Part shown: positions 37,758-46,789 of the stretch, in pieces
How positions within the stretch are numbered: the stretch's first letter is position 1
Layout: each line of letters opens with the position of its first letter
Origin: Gemmatimonadota bacterium
GTDB lineage: Bacteria > Gemmatimonadota > Gemmatimonadetes > Longimicrobiales > Gaopeijiaceae
NCBI GenBank assembly: GCA_029879725.1
Contig: JAOUPR010000002.1
Location: 62,001-126,000, forward strand
DNA length: 64,000 bases
Direction of reading: 5' to 3'
Notes under the pieces: generated by a model
Told to the model about the DNA's origin: nothing
Databases searched by the model: none
The model's input: the letters and a program-made list of their open reading frames with translations, nothing else
Position numbers and translations under genes: made by a program

Positions 37758-38518
37758 AGGGGCTGCTGGATCTTTCTGGGAAGAACGCCGTCGTCACCGG
37801 CGGGTCGCGGGGGGTCGGTCGGGCCACCGCGATCCTCCTGGCGCGCGCGGGAGCATCGGTGGGGATCGGGTACCGGAGCCGGAAGGACGCGGCGGATGCC
37901 GTGGTGGCCGAACTCCAGGACATGGGCGTTCACGCCTGGTCCGAAGCCGGAGATCTCGCCCGGGCCGAGGATGCCGACGCACTCTTCGCCCGCTCCGACC
38001 GGGAGTTCGACGGCCTGGACATCTTCGTGGGGAATCACGGGATCTGGCCTCCCGAGGACGTGGCCATGGCGGACATGACCGACGAGCAGTGGCATGGAAC
38101 CATGGCGGCGAACCTGCACTCCATCTTCTACACCTCCAGGGCGGCGGCACGCCGGCTTCGCGACCATGGACGGATCGTCCTCGTGAGTTCCACCGCGGGA
38201 CAACGCGGCGAGGCGTATCACGGGGACTACGCGGCCACGAAGGGTGCGCTGATCTCGCTGGTGAAGGGGTTCTGCGTCGAGTTGGGCCCGAGGGGAATCA
38301 CCGTCAATTGCGTGGCTCCGGGGTGGATCGATACGGAGATGGCACACCCCGCGTTCGGGGAGGGAGCCCGTGAGCGCATCGAGGCCGGAATTCCCATCCG
38401 GCGGGTCGCGTCCGCGGAGGACGTCGCGGGCCCCATCGCGTTCCTCTGTTCCGAACTCGGGCGGCACATCACCGGGGAGACGGTGAACGTCAACGGCGGT
38501 GCGGTTCTGGTCGGATGA
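37754..38518 (+). CDS. Short-chain dehydrogenase/reductase (FabG-like)
   Basis: This 254-residue classical SDR has the cofactor loop TGGSRGVGR (about residues 16-24), a GNHGIW at the NNAG position (about 94), catalytic serine in VLVSSTAG (about 140-147), the YxxxK as YAATK (about 160-164) and a PGWIDTEM segment (about 190-197). The R in the loop and the basic YRSRKD after strand 2 favour NADPH. 3-oxoacyl-ACP reductases look like this, but many other substrates are possible. An AAGGAGG lies 5 bases before the ATG. It overlaps the next gene by 4 bases. Confidence 0.85.
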   Translation: MKGLLDLSGKNAVVTGGSRGVGRATAILLARAGASVGIGYRSRKDAADAVVAELQDMGVHAWSEAGDLARAEDADALFARSDREFDGLDIFVGNHGIWPPEDVAMADMTDEQWHGTMAANLHSIFYTSRAAARRLRDHGRIVLVSSTAGQRGEAYHGDYAATKGALISLVKGFCVELGPRGITVNCVAPGWIDTEMAHPAFGEGARERIEAGIPIRRVASAEDVAGPIAFLCSELGRHITGETVNVNGGAVLVG

Positions 38519-39792
38519 CGCTGGCCACGCCTTCGCCGCCCGGGGCGGTGGGATGGATCGTCCGCACGCTCGAGGCTGAGGGGTTCGAGACCTGGGCGGT
38601 GGGCGGAGCCATCCGCGACGTCCTGGTGGGGCTTCCGGGAAGTGACTGGGACCTCACCACGCGGGCCCGACCGGGGGACGTGCGCCGGATCTTTCGCCGG
38701 ACTGTTCCCGTGGGGGTGGAGCACGGCACGGTGGGCGTCCTCGCCCGGGACGGCACGATGTACGACGTCACCACGTTCCGGAAGGACGTGGCCACGGACG
38801 GAAGACACGCCGTGGTGGCCTTTTCCGATACCCTCGCGGAGGATCTGGCCCGGCGGGACTTCACCATCAACGCCATCGCCTGGCATCCCATGAGTGGGGA
38901 GTTCGTCGATCCGTTCGGTGGCAGGACCGACCTCGAAGAGGGGGTCCTGCGCACCGTGGGGGAGCCCGGCGACCGTTTCAGGGAGGACTACCTCCGGATC
39001 CTGCGCGCGTTGCGCTTCGCCGGACGCTTTTCCCTGAAGGTGGAGCAGGAGACATGGCGCGCCCTTGGGGCGGGTGTGGATCACCTCGGGTCCCTTTCCG
39101 CGGAGCGTGTCCGCGAGGAGTTGCTCAAGGTCCTGGAGGCCGACGCGAAGCCCTCCGTCGCATTGGGACTCTACGCCGCCTCCGGCGCCCTGCGTGTGCT
39201 ATATCCAGAGCTCTCCGCGCTGGATCCGGACGAGTGGACCAGGACACTCGACGTGGTGGACGCGCTTCCCCGGGGGAGGCCACTCCTCCGTCTGGCCGCG
39301 CTCCTTCGCCCCCTATCCCGGGAGGGCGTCGTGGCGTTGCTCGTTCGACTCCGCCTCTCCAACGTGCAGACCGACCGGGTGGCGCTGTGGGCGTCGAGCG
39401 CACCGCGTCCGGCGGCGAGGGAGGGGGCTGCGGCTGTGAGAGGGTGGACCAGGACGGTGGGGAGGGAGAACGTGGCGGCGCTGAGCCGGATCGAGATGGC
39501 GGAATCGAGGGTCCGTGGTAGCCGGGGCGACACGGAGGCGGTTGCGGCCATGATCGACAAATGGCGCTTCACGCGGTCGGTGCTCTCCGAGGACCCACCG
39601 CTCACGGTGGGGAGTCTGGCCTTTTCGGGACGGGACCTCGTGGCGATGGGCGAGAGGCCCGGTCCCCACTTCGGCCGTGTGCTGGAGCGGCTCCTGGACT
39701 GGGTGGTGGAGGATCCGGCGCGGAATCGAGGGGAACTCCTGGCCGCGCGGGCGGTCGAGGTGCTCGAGGTGGAACGGCGCCGGGATGACTGA
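38515..39792 (+). CDS. cca: CCA tRNA nucleotidyltransferase / poly(A) polymerase family
   Basis: The 425-residue class II nucleotidyltransferase has VGGAIRDVLVGLPGSDWDLT (about residues 24-43), with the metal-binding DxD in SDWDL, and RRDFTINAIAWHP (about 122-134), plus the RFREDYLRILRALRFAGRF neck helix (about 155-173). This enzyme adds or repairs tRNA 3' CCA. The only tRNA gene in the window (46686-46756) does not encode CCA, so such an activity is needed. No HD domain is visible. It overlaps rarA by 8 bases. Confidence 0.88.
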   Translation: MTLATPSPPGAVGWIVRTLEAEGFETWAVGGAIRDVLVGLPGSDWDLTTRARPGDVRRIFRRTVPVGVEHGTVGVLARDGTMYDVTTFRKDVATDGRHAVVAFSDTLAEDLARRDFTINAIAWHPMSGEFVDPFGGRTDLEEGVLRTVGEPGDRFREDYLRILRALRFAGRFSLKVEQETWRALGAGVDHLGSLSAERVREELLKVLEADAKPSVALGLYAASGALRVLYPELSALDPDEWTRTLDVVDALPRGRPLLRLAALLRPLSREGVVALLVRLRLSNVQTDRVALWASSAPRPAAREGAAAVRGWTRTVGRENVAALSRIEMAESRVRGSRGDTEAVAAMIDKWRFTRSVLSEDPPLTVGSLAFSGRDLVAMGERPGPHFGRVLERLLDWVVEDPARNRGELLAARAVEVLEVERRRDD

Positions 39793-41161
39793 GCTCGATC
39801 TCTTCGGGGGGAAGGGTGGCGTCGCCGGCGGCGGGAGCGCCGGGGCCGGGGCAGGCGCGCCGTTGGCCGCGCGCATGAGGCCGGAGACACTCGCCGAATT
39901 CAGAGGCCAGGAGCACCTCCTGGGTGACGGGAAGGCCATCCGGGTGATGCTCGAGGGCGGACAACCCGCGAGCATGATCCTCTGGGGTCCTCCGGGGAGC
40001 GGGAAGACGACCCTGGCTCGTCTCATCGCCAACGAGTGCGACGTGACCTTCGTCCCCTTCAGCGCGGTCACCGAGGGGATCGCGCGGGTGAGGGAGATCA
40101 TCAAGGAGGCGGGGGAGCGTCTCCGCGCCACGGGGCGCCGGACCATCCTCTTCTGCGACGAGATCCATCGGTTCAACAAGGCGCAGCAGGACGCGTTCCT
40201 CCCCCATGTGGAGGCGGGTACCGTGATTCTGGTGGGAGCCACCACCGAAAATCCGTCCTTCGAGATCGTGCGACCGCTCCTCTCGCGTGCCCCGGTGTAC
40301 GTGCTCAACGCCCTGGGACCGGAAGACGTGCGTGGAATCCTGGACGCGGCCCTGGCCTCCGGGGACCGGGGGCTGGCCGGCCTGGACCTCACGGTGGACG
40401 ACGAAGCGCTCACCTTCATCGCCGAGGCGGCGGACGGAGACGCGCGGCGGGCACTGGGCGTTCTCGAAGCCGCGGCGGGGCTGGCCGGCCGCGCGGGTGG
40501 GAGGCTCGACCTCGAAGTCGCCCGTGAGGCGCTGCAGCATCGGTTCGCGGTCTACGACAAGGGCGGGGAGGAGCACTACAATCTCATTTCCGCGTTGCAC
40601 AAGTCGATTCGCGGGAGCGACCCCGACGGGGCGTTGTACTGGCTCGCCCGCATGCTGGAGGGGGGCGAGGACCCGCTCTACATCGCCAGACGCCTGGTGC
40701 GCATGGCCATGGAGGACATCGGTCTCGCCGATCCGGCGGCACTCCAGGTCGCTCTGGCCGCCCGGGACGGGTACCACTTCCTGGGGTCGCCCGAGGGGGA
40801 CCTGGCCCTGGCGGTGGCAGCCACCTACCTCGCCACGGCGCCCAAGTCGAACCGCGCCTACACGGCATGGAAGGTCGCCCGGGACGCGGCCCGGGCGACC
40901 ACAGGGGCGCCCGTTCCCCTCCATCTCAGGAACGCGCCCACGACCCTGATGAAAGACCTGGGATACGGTGAGGGGTACCAATACGATCCTGAACAGGCGC
41001 ACGGGGTATCCACACAGCGCTATCTTCCAGAAGGGATGGACGACGCCCGCTTCTACGAACCCGGGCCCTACGGACACGAGAAGACCGTGGCCGCCCGGCT
41101 GAAGTGGTGGGCCGAGCGCCGTCGCGAGGCGGCCGGGCGGGAGGCGCCCGGAGACGAGTGA
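39785..41161 (+). CDS. rarA: Replication-associated recombination protein RarA (MgsA)
   Basis: RarA is an AAA+ clamp-loader-like ATPase that acts at stalled forks. The 458-residue protein has PLAARMRPETLAEFRGQEHLL (start of the AAA module), Walker A GPPGSGKTT (about residues 67-75), Walker B FCDEIHRFNK (about 122-131) and ATTENPSFE (sensor 1, about 149-157). The C-terminal tetramerisation part has HYNLISALHKSIRGSD. The N-terminus carries a glycine/alanine-rich insert (GGKGGVAGGGSAGAGAGA) not seen in typical RarA. The ATG at 39785 lies inside the end of cca. Confidence 0.94.
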   Translation: MTELDLFGGKGGVAGGGSAGAGAGAPLAARMRPETLAEFRGQEHLLGDGKAIRVMLEGGQPASMILWGPPGSGKTTLARLIANECDVTFVPFSAVTEGIARVREIIKEAGERLRATGRRTILFCDEIHRFNKAQQDAFLPHVEAGTVILVGATTENPSFEIVRPLLSRAPVYVLNALGPEDVRGILDAALASGDRGLAGLDLTVDDEALTFIAEAADGDARRALGVLEAAAGLAGRAGGRLDLEVAREALQHRFAVYDKGGEEHYNLISALHKSIRGSDPDGALYWLARMLEGGEDPLYIARRLVRMAMEDIGLADPAALQVALAARDGYHFLGSPEGDLALAVAATYLATAPKSNRAYTAWKVARDAARATTGAPVPLHLRNAPTTLMKDLGYGEGYQYDPEQAHGVSTQRYLPEGMDDARFYEPGPYGHEKTVAARLKWWAERRREAAGREAPGDE

Positions 41162-41246
41162 GAGGGTGGCGACATCCTCGACCGCAGTACGCCGGGGTGG
41201 CCCGGATGGAATCAGGAACGAAGAACCACGAAAGGGGGGATACGAA

Positions 41247-41738
41247 ATGACGTTCAGACGTTGGGCACCGGCTTCGGCCGTACTGTTGATGGCCGCGGGC
41301 TGCGCCGTCGCGTTCCAGGAACCCACCGTGGAGGTCGCCGGCGTGCGCGTGGCGTCCATCGGGCTCAGGGGAGGAACGCTGGCCGTGAGCGTGGAGGTGG
41401 ACAATCCCAATCGGTACGATCTCGAAGTTCGCTACATGAGCTTCGCGGTGGATTTCGTGGACGGCGAAGCGGAGTCCGACGCGCCGCTCCGCCCGTTGGT
41501 GGAAGGACGGCTGGACGACCCGCCGCCCATACCCGCCAAGGGAAGCGGGACCGTGGAGGTCGAGGTGCCCCTGGAGTATTCCTCGGTGGGCTCCGCCATC
41601 CGCCGGATCCTCTCCACCGGAGAGCTGGGCTATCGATTCCGGGGTGAACTCCGGTTCGACGTTCCGTGGGGGACCATGGCCGTGCCCCTGGAAGACCGGG
41701 GTGTGTTCCGTCCGGAAGTTCCCTTCGGGAGGAACTGA
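41247..41738 (+). CDS. LEA-type-2-like lipoprotein
   Basis: This 163-residue protein has a lipobox, LLMAAGC with Cys19, so it should be lipid-anchored. The rest (GGTLAVSVEVDNPNRYDLEVRYMS, GTVEVEVPLEYSSVGSAI) matches the water-stress/LEA-14 (WHy) beta-sandwich pattern with its NPN motif. AGGGGGGA lies before the ATG at 41247. An upstream GTG in frame would put the lipobox too far inside. It stands between rarA and hflX, with 85 bases before it and 18 after. Role unknown; LEA-2 lipoproteins are often envelope proteins. Confidence 0.75.
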   Translation: MTFRRWAPASAVLLMAAGCAVAFQEPTVEVAGVRVASIGLRGGTLAVSVEVDNPNRYDLEVRYMSFAVDFVDGEAESDAPLRPLVEGRLDDPPPIPAKGSGTVEVEVPLEYSSVGSAIRRILSTGELGYRFRGELRFDVPWGTMAVPLEDRGVFRPEVPFGRN

Positions 41739-41756
41739 CCAGGACGCTCTACTGAC

Positions 41757-43046
41757 GTGATAGAGAACCGCACACCCGTCGAACGTGCGGTGTTGGTGGG
41801 CGCCCCCGAACGGGGGTTGGACCTACGCATCGCCGCCGAACACATCGAGGAGCTCGAGCGCCTCACCGACACGGCCGGAGGGAAGGTCGTGGGCACGCTC
41901 CAGCAACGCGTGGACCGTCCTCATCCCCGATTCTACATCGGGGAGGGGAAGGCCACGGAGTTGAAGGAGATGGTGGAGGCCACGGAGGCGGATCTCGTGA
42001 TCTTCGACGAGGAGCTCTCGCCGGCCCAGGGGAAGAACCTGGAAGAGCGGGTGGGGGTGCGGGTGATGGATCGACCCGAGCTGATCCTCGACATCTTCGC
42101 CACCCGGGCCCGTTCGAGGGAAGCGAAGATGCAGGTGGAGTTGGCCCAGCTCCAGTATCTCCTTCCCCGACTCCGGCGTATGTGGAGCCACCTCTCCCGC
42201 ATCCGGGGGGGCATCGGGCTGCGGGGACCGGGAGAGACCCAGTTGGAGACGGACCGACGCCTGATCGGCACACGGATCTCGGAGTTGAAGGCCAAGCTCC
42301 GGCAGGTGGCACTGGCGCGGGAGATTCAGCGCAAGGGGAGGGTCGGCCAGTTCCGCGCGGCTCTGGTGGGGTACACGAACGCCGGCAAGTCCTCTCTTCT
42401 CCGTGCGCTCTCGGGAGCGGATCTCTTCGTCGAGGATCGGCTGTTCGCCACGTTGGATTCGGCCACCCGCGAAGTCGATCTCGGCGACGGTCATTCGGTT
42501 CTGGTCACCGACACCGTGGGGTTCATCCGGAAGCTCCCCCACCATCTCGTGGCGTCCTTTCGCTCCACCCTCGAAGAGGCCCGTGAGGCGGACGTCCTCC
42601 TGCACGTCATCGACGCCTCCCACGCGGATTGGGAGGAGCAGCGCTCGGTGGTCCTGGAGGTGCTCGCGGACCTGGATCTCGAAGGGCGGGAGAAGATCCT
42701 GGTCTTCAACAAGGTGGACCGACTCACCCATGGAGAGGAAGAGGGCCTTCGGGACCGGATCAGGGCTCTGGAGCCGTACTCCGCGGTGTTCGTGTCCGCA
42801 CTCGACGTCGGGTCCCTGGATGCCCTGAAGGATGCCCTGAAGGCGAGGATCCGGGCGAGGCTCACCCGCGTGAGGGTGTCGGTTCCGCTCACGGACGGTG
42901 AGGTGCTGTCGTCGCTCTACCGGGACGGCGAGGTGCTCGACCGGACCGATCTGGATGAGGCGGTGGTCGTGACGGTGCGTCTCCCCGAGGCGCCTCTGGC
43001 GAGGCTCCGCCACCGTGAGGGTGTGCGCGTGGAGGCGCTGAAGTGA
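41757..43046 (+). CDS. hflX: Ribosome-associated GTPase HflX
   Basis: HflX splits stalled 70S ribosomes, notably under heat stress. The 429-residue protein has the HflX N-domain with PRFYIGEGKATEL (about residues 59-71), VIFDEELSPAQGKNLE (about 81-96), RIRGGIGLRGPGETQLETDRR, and then the G domain: GYTNAGKSS (G1, about 204-212), DTVGFIRKLP (G3, about 250) and NKVDR (G4, about 319). It starts by GTG 18 bases after the lipoprotein gene, and overlaps the DUF2520 gene by 4 bases. Confidence 0.95.
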   Translation: MIENRTPVERAVLVGAPERGLDLRIAAEHIEELERLTDTAGGKVVGTLQQRVDRPHPRFYIGEGKATELKEMVEATEADLVIFDEELSPAQGKNLEERVGVRVMDRPELILDIFATRARSREAKMQVELAQLQYLLPRLRRMWSHLSRIRGGIGLRGPGETQLETDRRLIGTRISELKAKLRQVALAREIQRKGRVGQFRAALVGYTNAGKSSLLRALSGADLFVEDRLFATLDSATREVDLGDGHSVLVTDTVGFIRKLPHHLVASFRSTLEEAREADVLLHVIDASHADWEEQRSVVLEVLADLDLEGREKILVFNKVDRLTHGEEEGLRDRIRALEPYSAVFVSALDVGSLDALKDALKARIRARLTRVRVSVPLTDGEVLSSLYRDGEVLDRTDLDEAVVVTVRLPEAPLARLRHREGVRVEALK

Positions 43047-43921
43047 ACGGCAACCGAGAGGGCATCGTCATCGTCGGCCCGGGTCGGATGGGTCTGGCCC
43101 TGGGATACGCGTTGTCCGGGAGTTCGGCCGTGTCGAGGATCACGGTGTGCGGGCGGGCCATGGAGCCGCCGCACCATCCTCTGTTCACGGAGGGCGCGGT
43201 CGAGTACTCGCCGGGATTGCGAATCCCCTTCGAGGACACGGAAGCCGTCTTTCTCGCCGTACCCGACCATGTGGTTCCGGAACTGGCGCATACCCTGGCC
43301 GGACTGGGAGACGCGCCCCCGGGGTGTGTCGCCTTCCATCTCTCCGGGGCGCTCTCGACGGAGGTTCTGGCACCGCTCCATCATCGTGGCTACGCGGTGG
43401 GGTCGTTCCACCCCCTCCAGGCGGTATCGCTTTCCGTCGGGTCTGCCCGCCGCTTGAGGGGAGCCTGGTTCGGGATCACCGGTGGGCCGGAGGCCATGTC
43501 GGTGGCGCGGAGGCTGGTGACGGCTCTGGAGGGCGCCGTTCTGTCCGTGCCGGAGTCCCGCAAGGCGGTCTATCACGCGGCGGCGGTCATGGCGTCGAAT
43601 TTTCTCCCGCCTCTTCTGGACGCGGCGTGCCGGATGTTGGAGCGGGCGGGGGTCTCCCATGAGGACGCGCTCCCCGCGCTCCTTCCGTTGGTGGAGGGAG
43701 CCCTGGCGAACGTCAGGGAACTCGGAGTCCAGGGAGCGGTAACCGGGCCGGTGGCCCGGGGCGACCTGGAGACCGTGGGGTTGCACCTGCGCGCCATGGA
43801 GCCGGATGAGCGGTTCCTGTACACGGTGTTGGCCTGTGAATTGATCCAGATTCTGGGCGAGGCCCTGTCCGACGATGCGCGGGCCGCCCTCATGGACGTC
43901 TTTCAACACGAACTCGAGTGA
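43043..43921 (+). CDS. Rossmann-like plus DUF2520 domain oxidoreductase-like protein
   Basis: This 292-residue protein starts with a nucleotide-binding loop, [17 protein letters not shown] (about residues 8-24), followed by [13 protein letters not shown] and [14 protein letters not shown] (about 95-110). The C-terminal helical half ([20 protein letters not shown], about 173-192) is typical of DUF2520, related to ketopantoate/pyrroline reductase C-domains. Substrate unknown. Homologues often sit near pantothenate or folate genes; here it lies between hflX and pdxJ with a GTGA overlap. Confidence 0.82.
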   Translation: MNGNREGIVIVGPGRMGLALGYALSGSSAVSRITVCGRAMEPPHHPLFTEGAVEYSPGLRIPFEDTEAVFLAVPDHVVPELAHTLAGLGDAPPGCVAFHLSGALSTEVLAPLHHRGYAVGSFHPLQAVSLSVGSARRLRGAWFGITGGPEAMSVARRLVTALEGAVLSVPESRKAVYHAAAVMASNFLPPLLDAACRMLERAGVSHEDALPALLPLVEGALANVRELGVQGAVTGPVARGDLETVGLHLRAMEPDERFLYTVLACELIQILGEALSDDARAALMDVFQHELE

Positions 43922-43928
43922 CCGCGCA

Positions 43929-44660
43929 ATGCGCTTGTACGTGAACATCGACCATGTGGCCACGGTCCGTCAGGCCCGTCGCACGGACGAGCCCGACCCG
44001 GTCCGGGCGGCCGTATTGGTGGAACTCGCCGGTGCCCAGGGGATCACGATCCATCTCCGCGAGGATCGCCGGCATATTCAGGACAGGGACGTGCGCCTCC
44101 TCATGGAGACGGTCCGTTCGGGGGTCAACTTCGAGTTGGCCACCTTTCCCGACATCCTGGATATGGCGTGTGAGTTGAAGCCCATGCAGGCCACGCTGGT
44201 ACCGGAGAAGCGAGAGGAGGTCACCACCGAGGGTGGGCTGGACCTCTCGAACGAGGCCACGCGCGCCCGCAACGGCGAGGCGTTGGATCGCCTCGCCCGG
44301 GCGGGAATCCGGACGTCTCTGTTCATCGATCCGGACCCCGAGGCGATCCGTGCCGCGGCGGACATGGGTGCCGACGCCGTGGAGATCCACACGGGGGCGT
44401 ACGCCAACGCGCGGGGCCACGAGCGCACAGAGCAACTTCATCGCCTGCGGGAGGCGGCCGTCACGGCACGCGAGGCCGGGCTCGCCGTGCACGCCGGTCA
44501 CGGCCTCACCTACGAGAACGTGATGGCCGTGGCGGCGATTCCCCAGATCGAGGAACTGAACATCGGCCACAGCATCGTCTCTCGGGCGCTGTTCACAGGA
44601 CTGGGAGAGGCCGTACGGGAGATGGCGACCCTGATCCGCCGGGCGAGGGACGTACGTTGA
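43929..44660 (+). CDS. pdxJ: Pyridoxine 5'-phosphate synthase
   Basis: PdxJ condenses 1-deoxyxylulose-5-phosphate and 3-amino-2-oxopropyl phosphate to pyridoxine phosphate (DXP-dependent route). The 243-residue TIM barrel has [15 protein letters not shown] (about residues 4-18), [12 protein letters not shown] (about 41-52), [16 protein letters not shown] (about 96-111) and [10 protein letters not shown] (about 190-199). I chose the ATG at 43929. The DXP substrate links it to the MEP pathway gene ispE two genes downstream. Confidence 0.96.
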   Translation: MRLYVNIDHVATVRQARRTDEPDPVRAAVLVELAGAQGITIHLREDRRHIQDRDVRLLMETVRSGVNFELATFPDILDMACELKPMQATLVPEKREEVTTEGGLDLSNEATRARNGEALDRLARAGIRTSLFIDPDPEAIRAAADMGADAVEIHTGAYANARGHERTEQLHRLREAAVTAREAGLAVHAGHGLTYENVMAVAAIPQIEELNIGHSIVSRALFTGLGEAVREMATLIRRARDVR

Positions 44661-45727
44661 GGGCGCATTGGGGCAAGACCGTATTCGGCGTGGCCGTCAC
44701 CGTTCTCCTCCTCTGGTGGGCGCTCCACGACGTGTCACTCAGGGAAGTCTGGGAGCTGATCGGGGAGGGGGATCCCCTCCTCCTCCTGGCCGCGGTGACC
44801 GTCGCCACCCTGGGGTTCCTGATCCGGGCCATGCGGTGGAGGATCCTCCTCGCGCCGGTGAAGCCGGACACGACGTTCCGGTCGCGCTTCACCGCGGTCA
44901 GCATCGGCTTCATGGCGAACAACGTGCTTCCGGCCCGCGTGGGGGAATTCGCCCGGGCGCTCGCGTTTTCCAGACTCGAACCCGTGTCCGCCAGTGCCGC
45001 CTTCGGATCGTTGGTCGTGGAACGGGTCCTGGACGGGTTGGTGCTCCTCCTCTTCCTCGTCCTTCCGGTGTTTTCGCCGGGGTTTCCCGGCGCGGCCGTC
45101 TTCAGCGAGGGGATGGGTTCCCTCGTCCTGAAGGGTGCGGTGGCCGCCCTCGCCGTGGTGGGGGGCTGTTTGGCGGTGATGGTGGTGTGGCCCCGGGCCT
45201 TCGTGCGCTTTGCCGTGGGAGTGTCCCGATGGCTTCCCCGGAGCCTCGCCCGTCCGTTGGTGGATTCCCTCGAGTCCTTCCTCTCCTCGCTTCAGGTGCT
45301 GAGGAGTCCACGGCTCCTCACCCTCGCCGTGCTCTGGTCCTTGGCGTTCTGGAGTTGGCACGCAGTCTCGTTCTGGCTCGGAATGAAGGCCTTCGGCATC
45401 GACACCGGTTTCGTCTCGGCGGTGTTCACGGAGGCGGTGGTGGGTTTCGGCGTGGCCATCCCGTCGGCCCCGGGGTTCGTGGGTACCTTCCATGCTTCGG
45501 CCAGCTTCGCCCTGTCGGATGTGTACGGCGTGGAGGCCGCGCGTTCCCTTGCCTTCGCCTTCGGATACCATTTCGGGGGGTGGATTCCTGTGACCGTCAT
45601 CGGACTGCACTACGCGTGGAAGATGGGCCTCTCCCTGGGTGACGTGGGGGCCGCCGAGGAGATCGTGGAGGAGGCCATCGAGGCGGTGCACCCGGAGGGG
45701 AAGCGAGCCCTGGAGGGGGAGGTCTGA
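44657..45727 (+). CDS. Multi-pass membrane protein of the UPF0104/LPG-synthase-TM (flippase) type
   Basis: This 356-residue protein has about eight hydrophobic segments and the family pattern of AglD/YbhN-like proteins: [14 protein letters not shown] (about residues 59-72), [21 protein letters not shown] (about 83-103), [16 protein letters not shown], and [14 protein letters not shown] (about 274-287). Members include the MprF flippase domain and putative polyprenyl-sugar transporters. The start is a TTG overlapping the pdxJ stop, chosen for coupling. Substrate unknown. Confidence 0.82.
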   Translation: MRAHWGKTVFGVAVTVLLLWWALHDVSLREVWELIGEGDPLLLLAAVTVATLGFLIRAMRWRILLAPVKPDTTFRSRFTAVSIGFMANNVLPARVGEFARALAFSRLEPVSASAAFGSLVVERVLDGLVLLLFLVLPVFSPGFPGAAVFSEGMGSLVLKGAVAALAVVGGCLAVMVVWPRAFVRFAVGVSRWLPRSLARPLVDSLESFLSSLQVLRSPRLLTLAVLWSLAFWSWHAVSFWLGMKAFGIDTGFVSAVFTEAVVGFGVAIPSAPGFVGTFHASASFALSDVYGVEAARSLAFAFGYHFGGWIPVTVIGLHYAWKMGLSLGDVGAAEEIVEEAIEAVHPEGKRALEGEV

Positions 45728-45730
45728 AGG

Positions 45731-46618
45731 ATGGCGCTCCGTTCGGTCGGGATCTCCGCGCCGGCCAAGGTGAACCTGTACCTTCGCGTCCTTCACCGTC
45801 GCCCGGACGGATTCCATGAACTGGACACCGTCTTCCTGGCCGTGAGCCTCCACGACGAGCTTCTGGTCGAGTCGGGGGGCGCCCCGGGACCGGTGACGCT
45901 CACGCTTCAGGGGCCCGATCCGTGTGCCGTGGCGGACAACCTCGCCTTCCGTGCGGCGGAGGCGTTTCGTGCCGCGTCGGGGATCCCCCATGCGATATCC
46001 GTGCACCTGGAGAAACGGATTCCCGCCGGGGCGGGACTGGGAGGTGGGTCTTCCGACGCCGCCGCCGTGCTTCGGGCCCTGGACCACCTCCATCCGGGGG
46101 TCGTCCCACGGTCGGAACTCATGGCCGTGGGCGCCGCGCTGGGTTCCGACGTTCCCTTCTTCCTCGGGGAGAGCGCCATGGCCCGAGGCACGGGTCGAGG
46201 CGAGGTGCTGCGCCCGCTCCCTCCCCTCCCCGAAGCCTACGTCGTCCTGGTGCTCCCTCCCGTGCACGTGGCGACGGGGCCGGCGTTCGCGGCGTTGAAG
46301 AGGAACGAGTCCGCGGTCCGCGAGGCACTGCCCGCGCCGCCTGGATCCTGGGAGGCCGTCAGCGAAATGGCCACCAACGATTTCGAGGGAGTGATCGCGG
46401 CGACGCACGCGGAGGTCGCGGCGGCCTTGGGTGCTCTCCGGGACGAAGGTGGGCGACCCGCCCTCCTGTCCGGGAGCGGCGCGGCGTGCTTCGGCGTGTT
46501 CCCTTCGTTGGAGCGAGCCACGGCCGTCGCCGGCCGTCTGGAGGAGAGGCTGGGATGGCCTGCACCCGTCGTGACTACGCTCGGTGCGCTTCCCCGGCCG
46601 GGGTCTCCCGGGGGTTGA
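45731..46618 (+). CDS. ispE: 4-diphosphocytidyl-2-C-methyl-D-erythritol kinase
   Basis: IspE is the ATP-dependent kinase step of the MEP isoprenoid pathway. The 295-residue GHMP kinase has APAKVNLYLRVLHRRPDGFHEL (about residues 9-30, interrupted here for display) and the ATP loop PAGAGLGGGSSDAAA (about 98-112), plus a C-terminal LLSGSGAACFGVF (about 242-254). It begins 3 bases after the flippase-like gene. A strong GC hairpin overlaps its stop codon, and the tRNA-Gln promoter begins within that hairpin. Confidence 0.94.
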   Translation: MALRSVGISAPAKVNLYLRVLHRRPDGFHELDTVFLAVSLHDELLVESGGAPGPVTLTLQGPDPCAVADNLAFRAAEAFRAASGIPHAISVHLEKRIPAGAGLGGGSSDAAAVLRALDHLHPGVVPRSELMAVGAALGSDVPFFLGESAMARGTGRGEVLRPLPPLPEAYVVLVLPPVHVATGPAFAALKRNESAVREALPAPPGSWEAVSEMATNDFEGVIAATHAEVAAALGALRDEGGRPALLSGSGAACFGVFPSLERATAVAGRLEERLGWPAPVVTTLGALPRPGSPGG

Positions 46619-46632
46619 ACCACCCCCCCGGG
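46607..46632 (+). terminator. Hairpin at the end of ispE, likely operon terminator
   Basis: CCCGGGGG (46607-46614) pairs perfectly with CCCCCGGG (46625-46632) around a 10-base loop that contains the ispE stop. No T-run follows, so it could be a weak or factor-assisted terminator. Confidence 0.45.
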
Positions 46633-46644
46633 GTTGGGTAGGAT
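46615..46644 (+). promoter_or_regulatory. Putative promoter of tRNA-Gln
   Basis: TTGAAC (46615-46620), 18 bases, then TAGGAT (46639-46644). The -35 lies in the loop of the preceding hairpin and overlaps the ispE stop codon. The start would be near 46651, 35 bases before the tRNA. Confidence 0.5.
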
Positions 46645-46685
46645 GTTGCGGCGCGGGTTCGACTCCATCGGCGACTCGCTCCTAG

Positions 46686-46756
46686 TGGCCCGTCGTCTAA
46701 TGGCAGGACACCGGTCTTTGGAACCGGCGGTGGTGGTTCGAATCCACCCGGGCCAA
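46686..46756 (+). tRNA. tRNA-Gln (anticodon TTG)
   Basis: A full cloverleaf folds: acceptor TGGCCCG (46686-46692) with CGGGCCA (46749-46755), D stem GTCT/GGAC, anticodon stem CCGGT/ACCGG with loop CTTTGGA, a 4-base variable region, and T stem GGTGG/CCACC with loop TTCGAAT. The loop gives anticodon TTG, reading CAA (and CAG by wobble). The discriminator base is A; CCA is not encoded, so the cca enzyme must add it. Confidence 0.95.
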
Positions 46757-46789
46757 CTGTTGCTCGCCCACTCCCGATCCGGGATCCGG

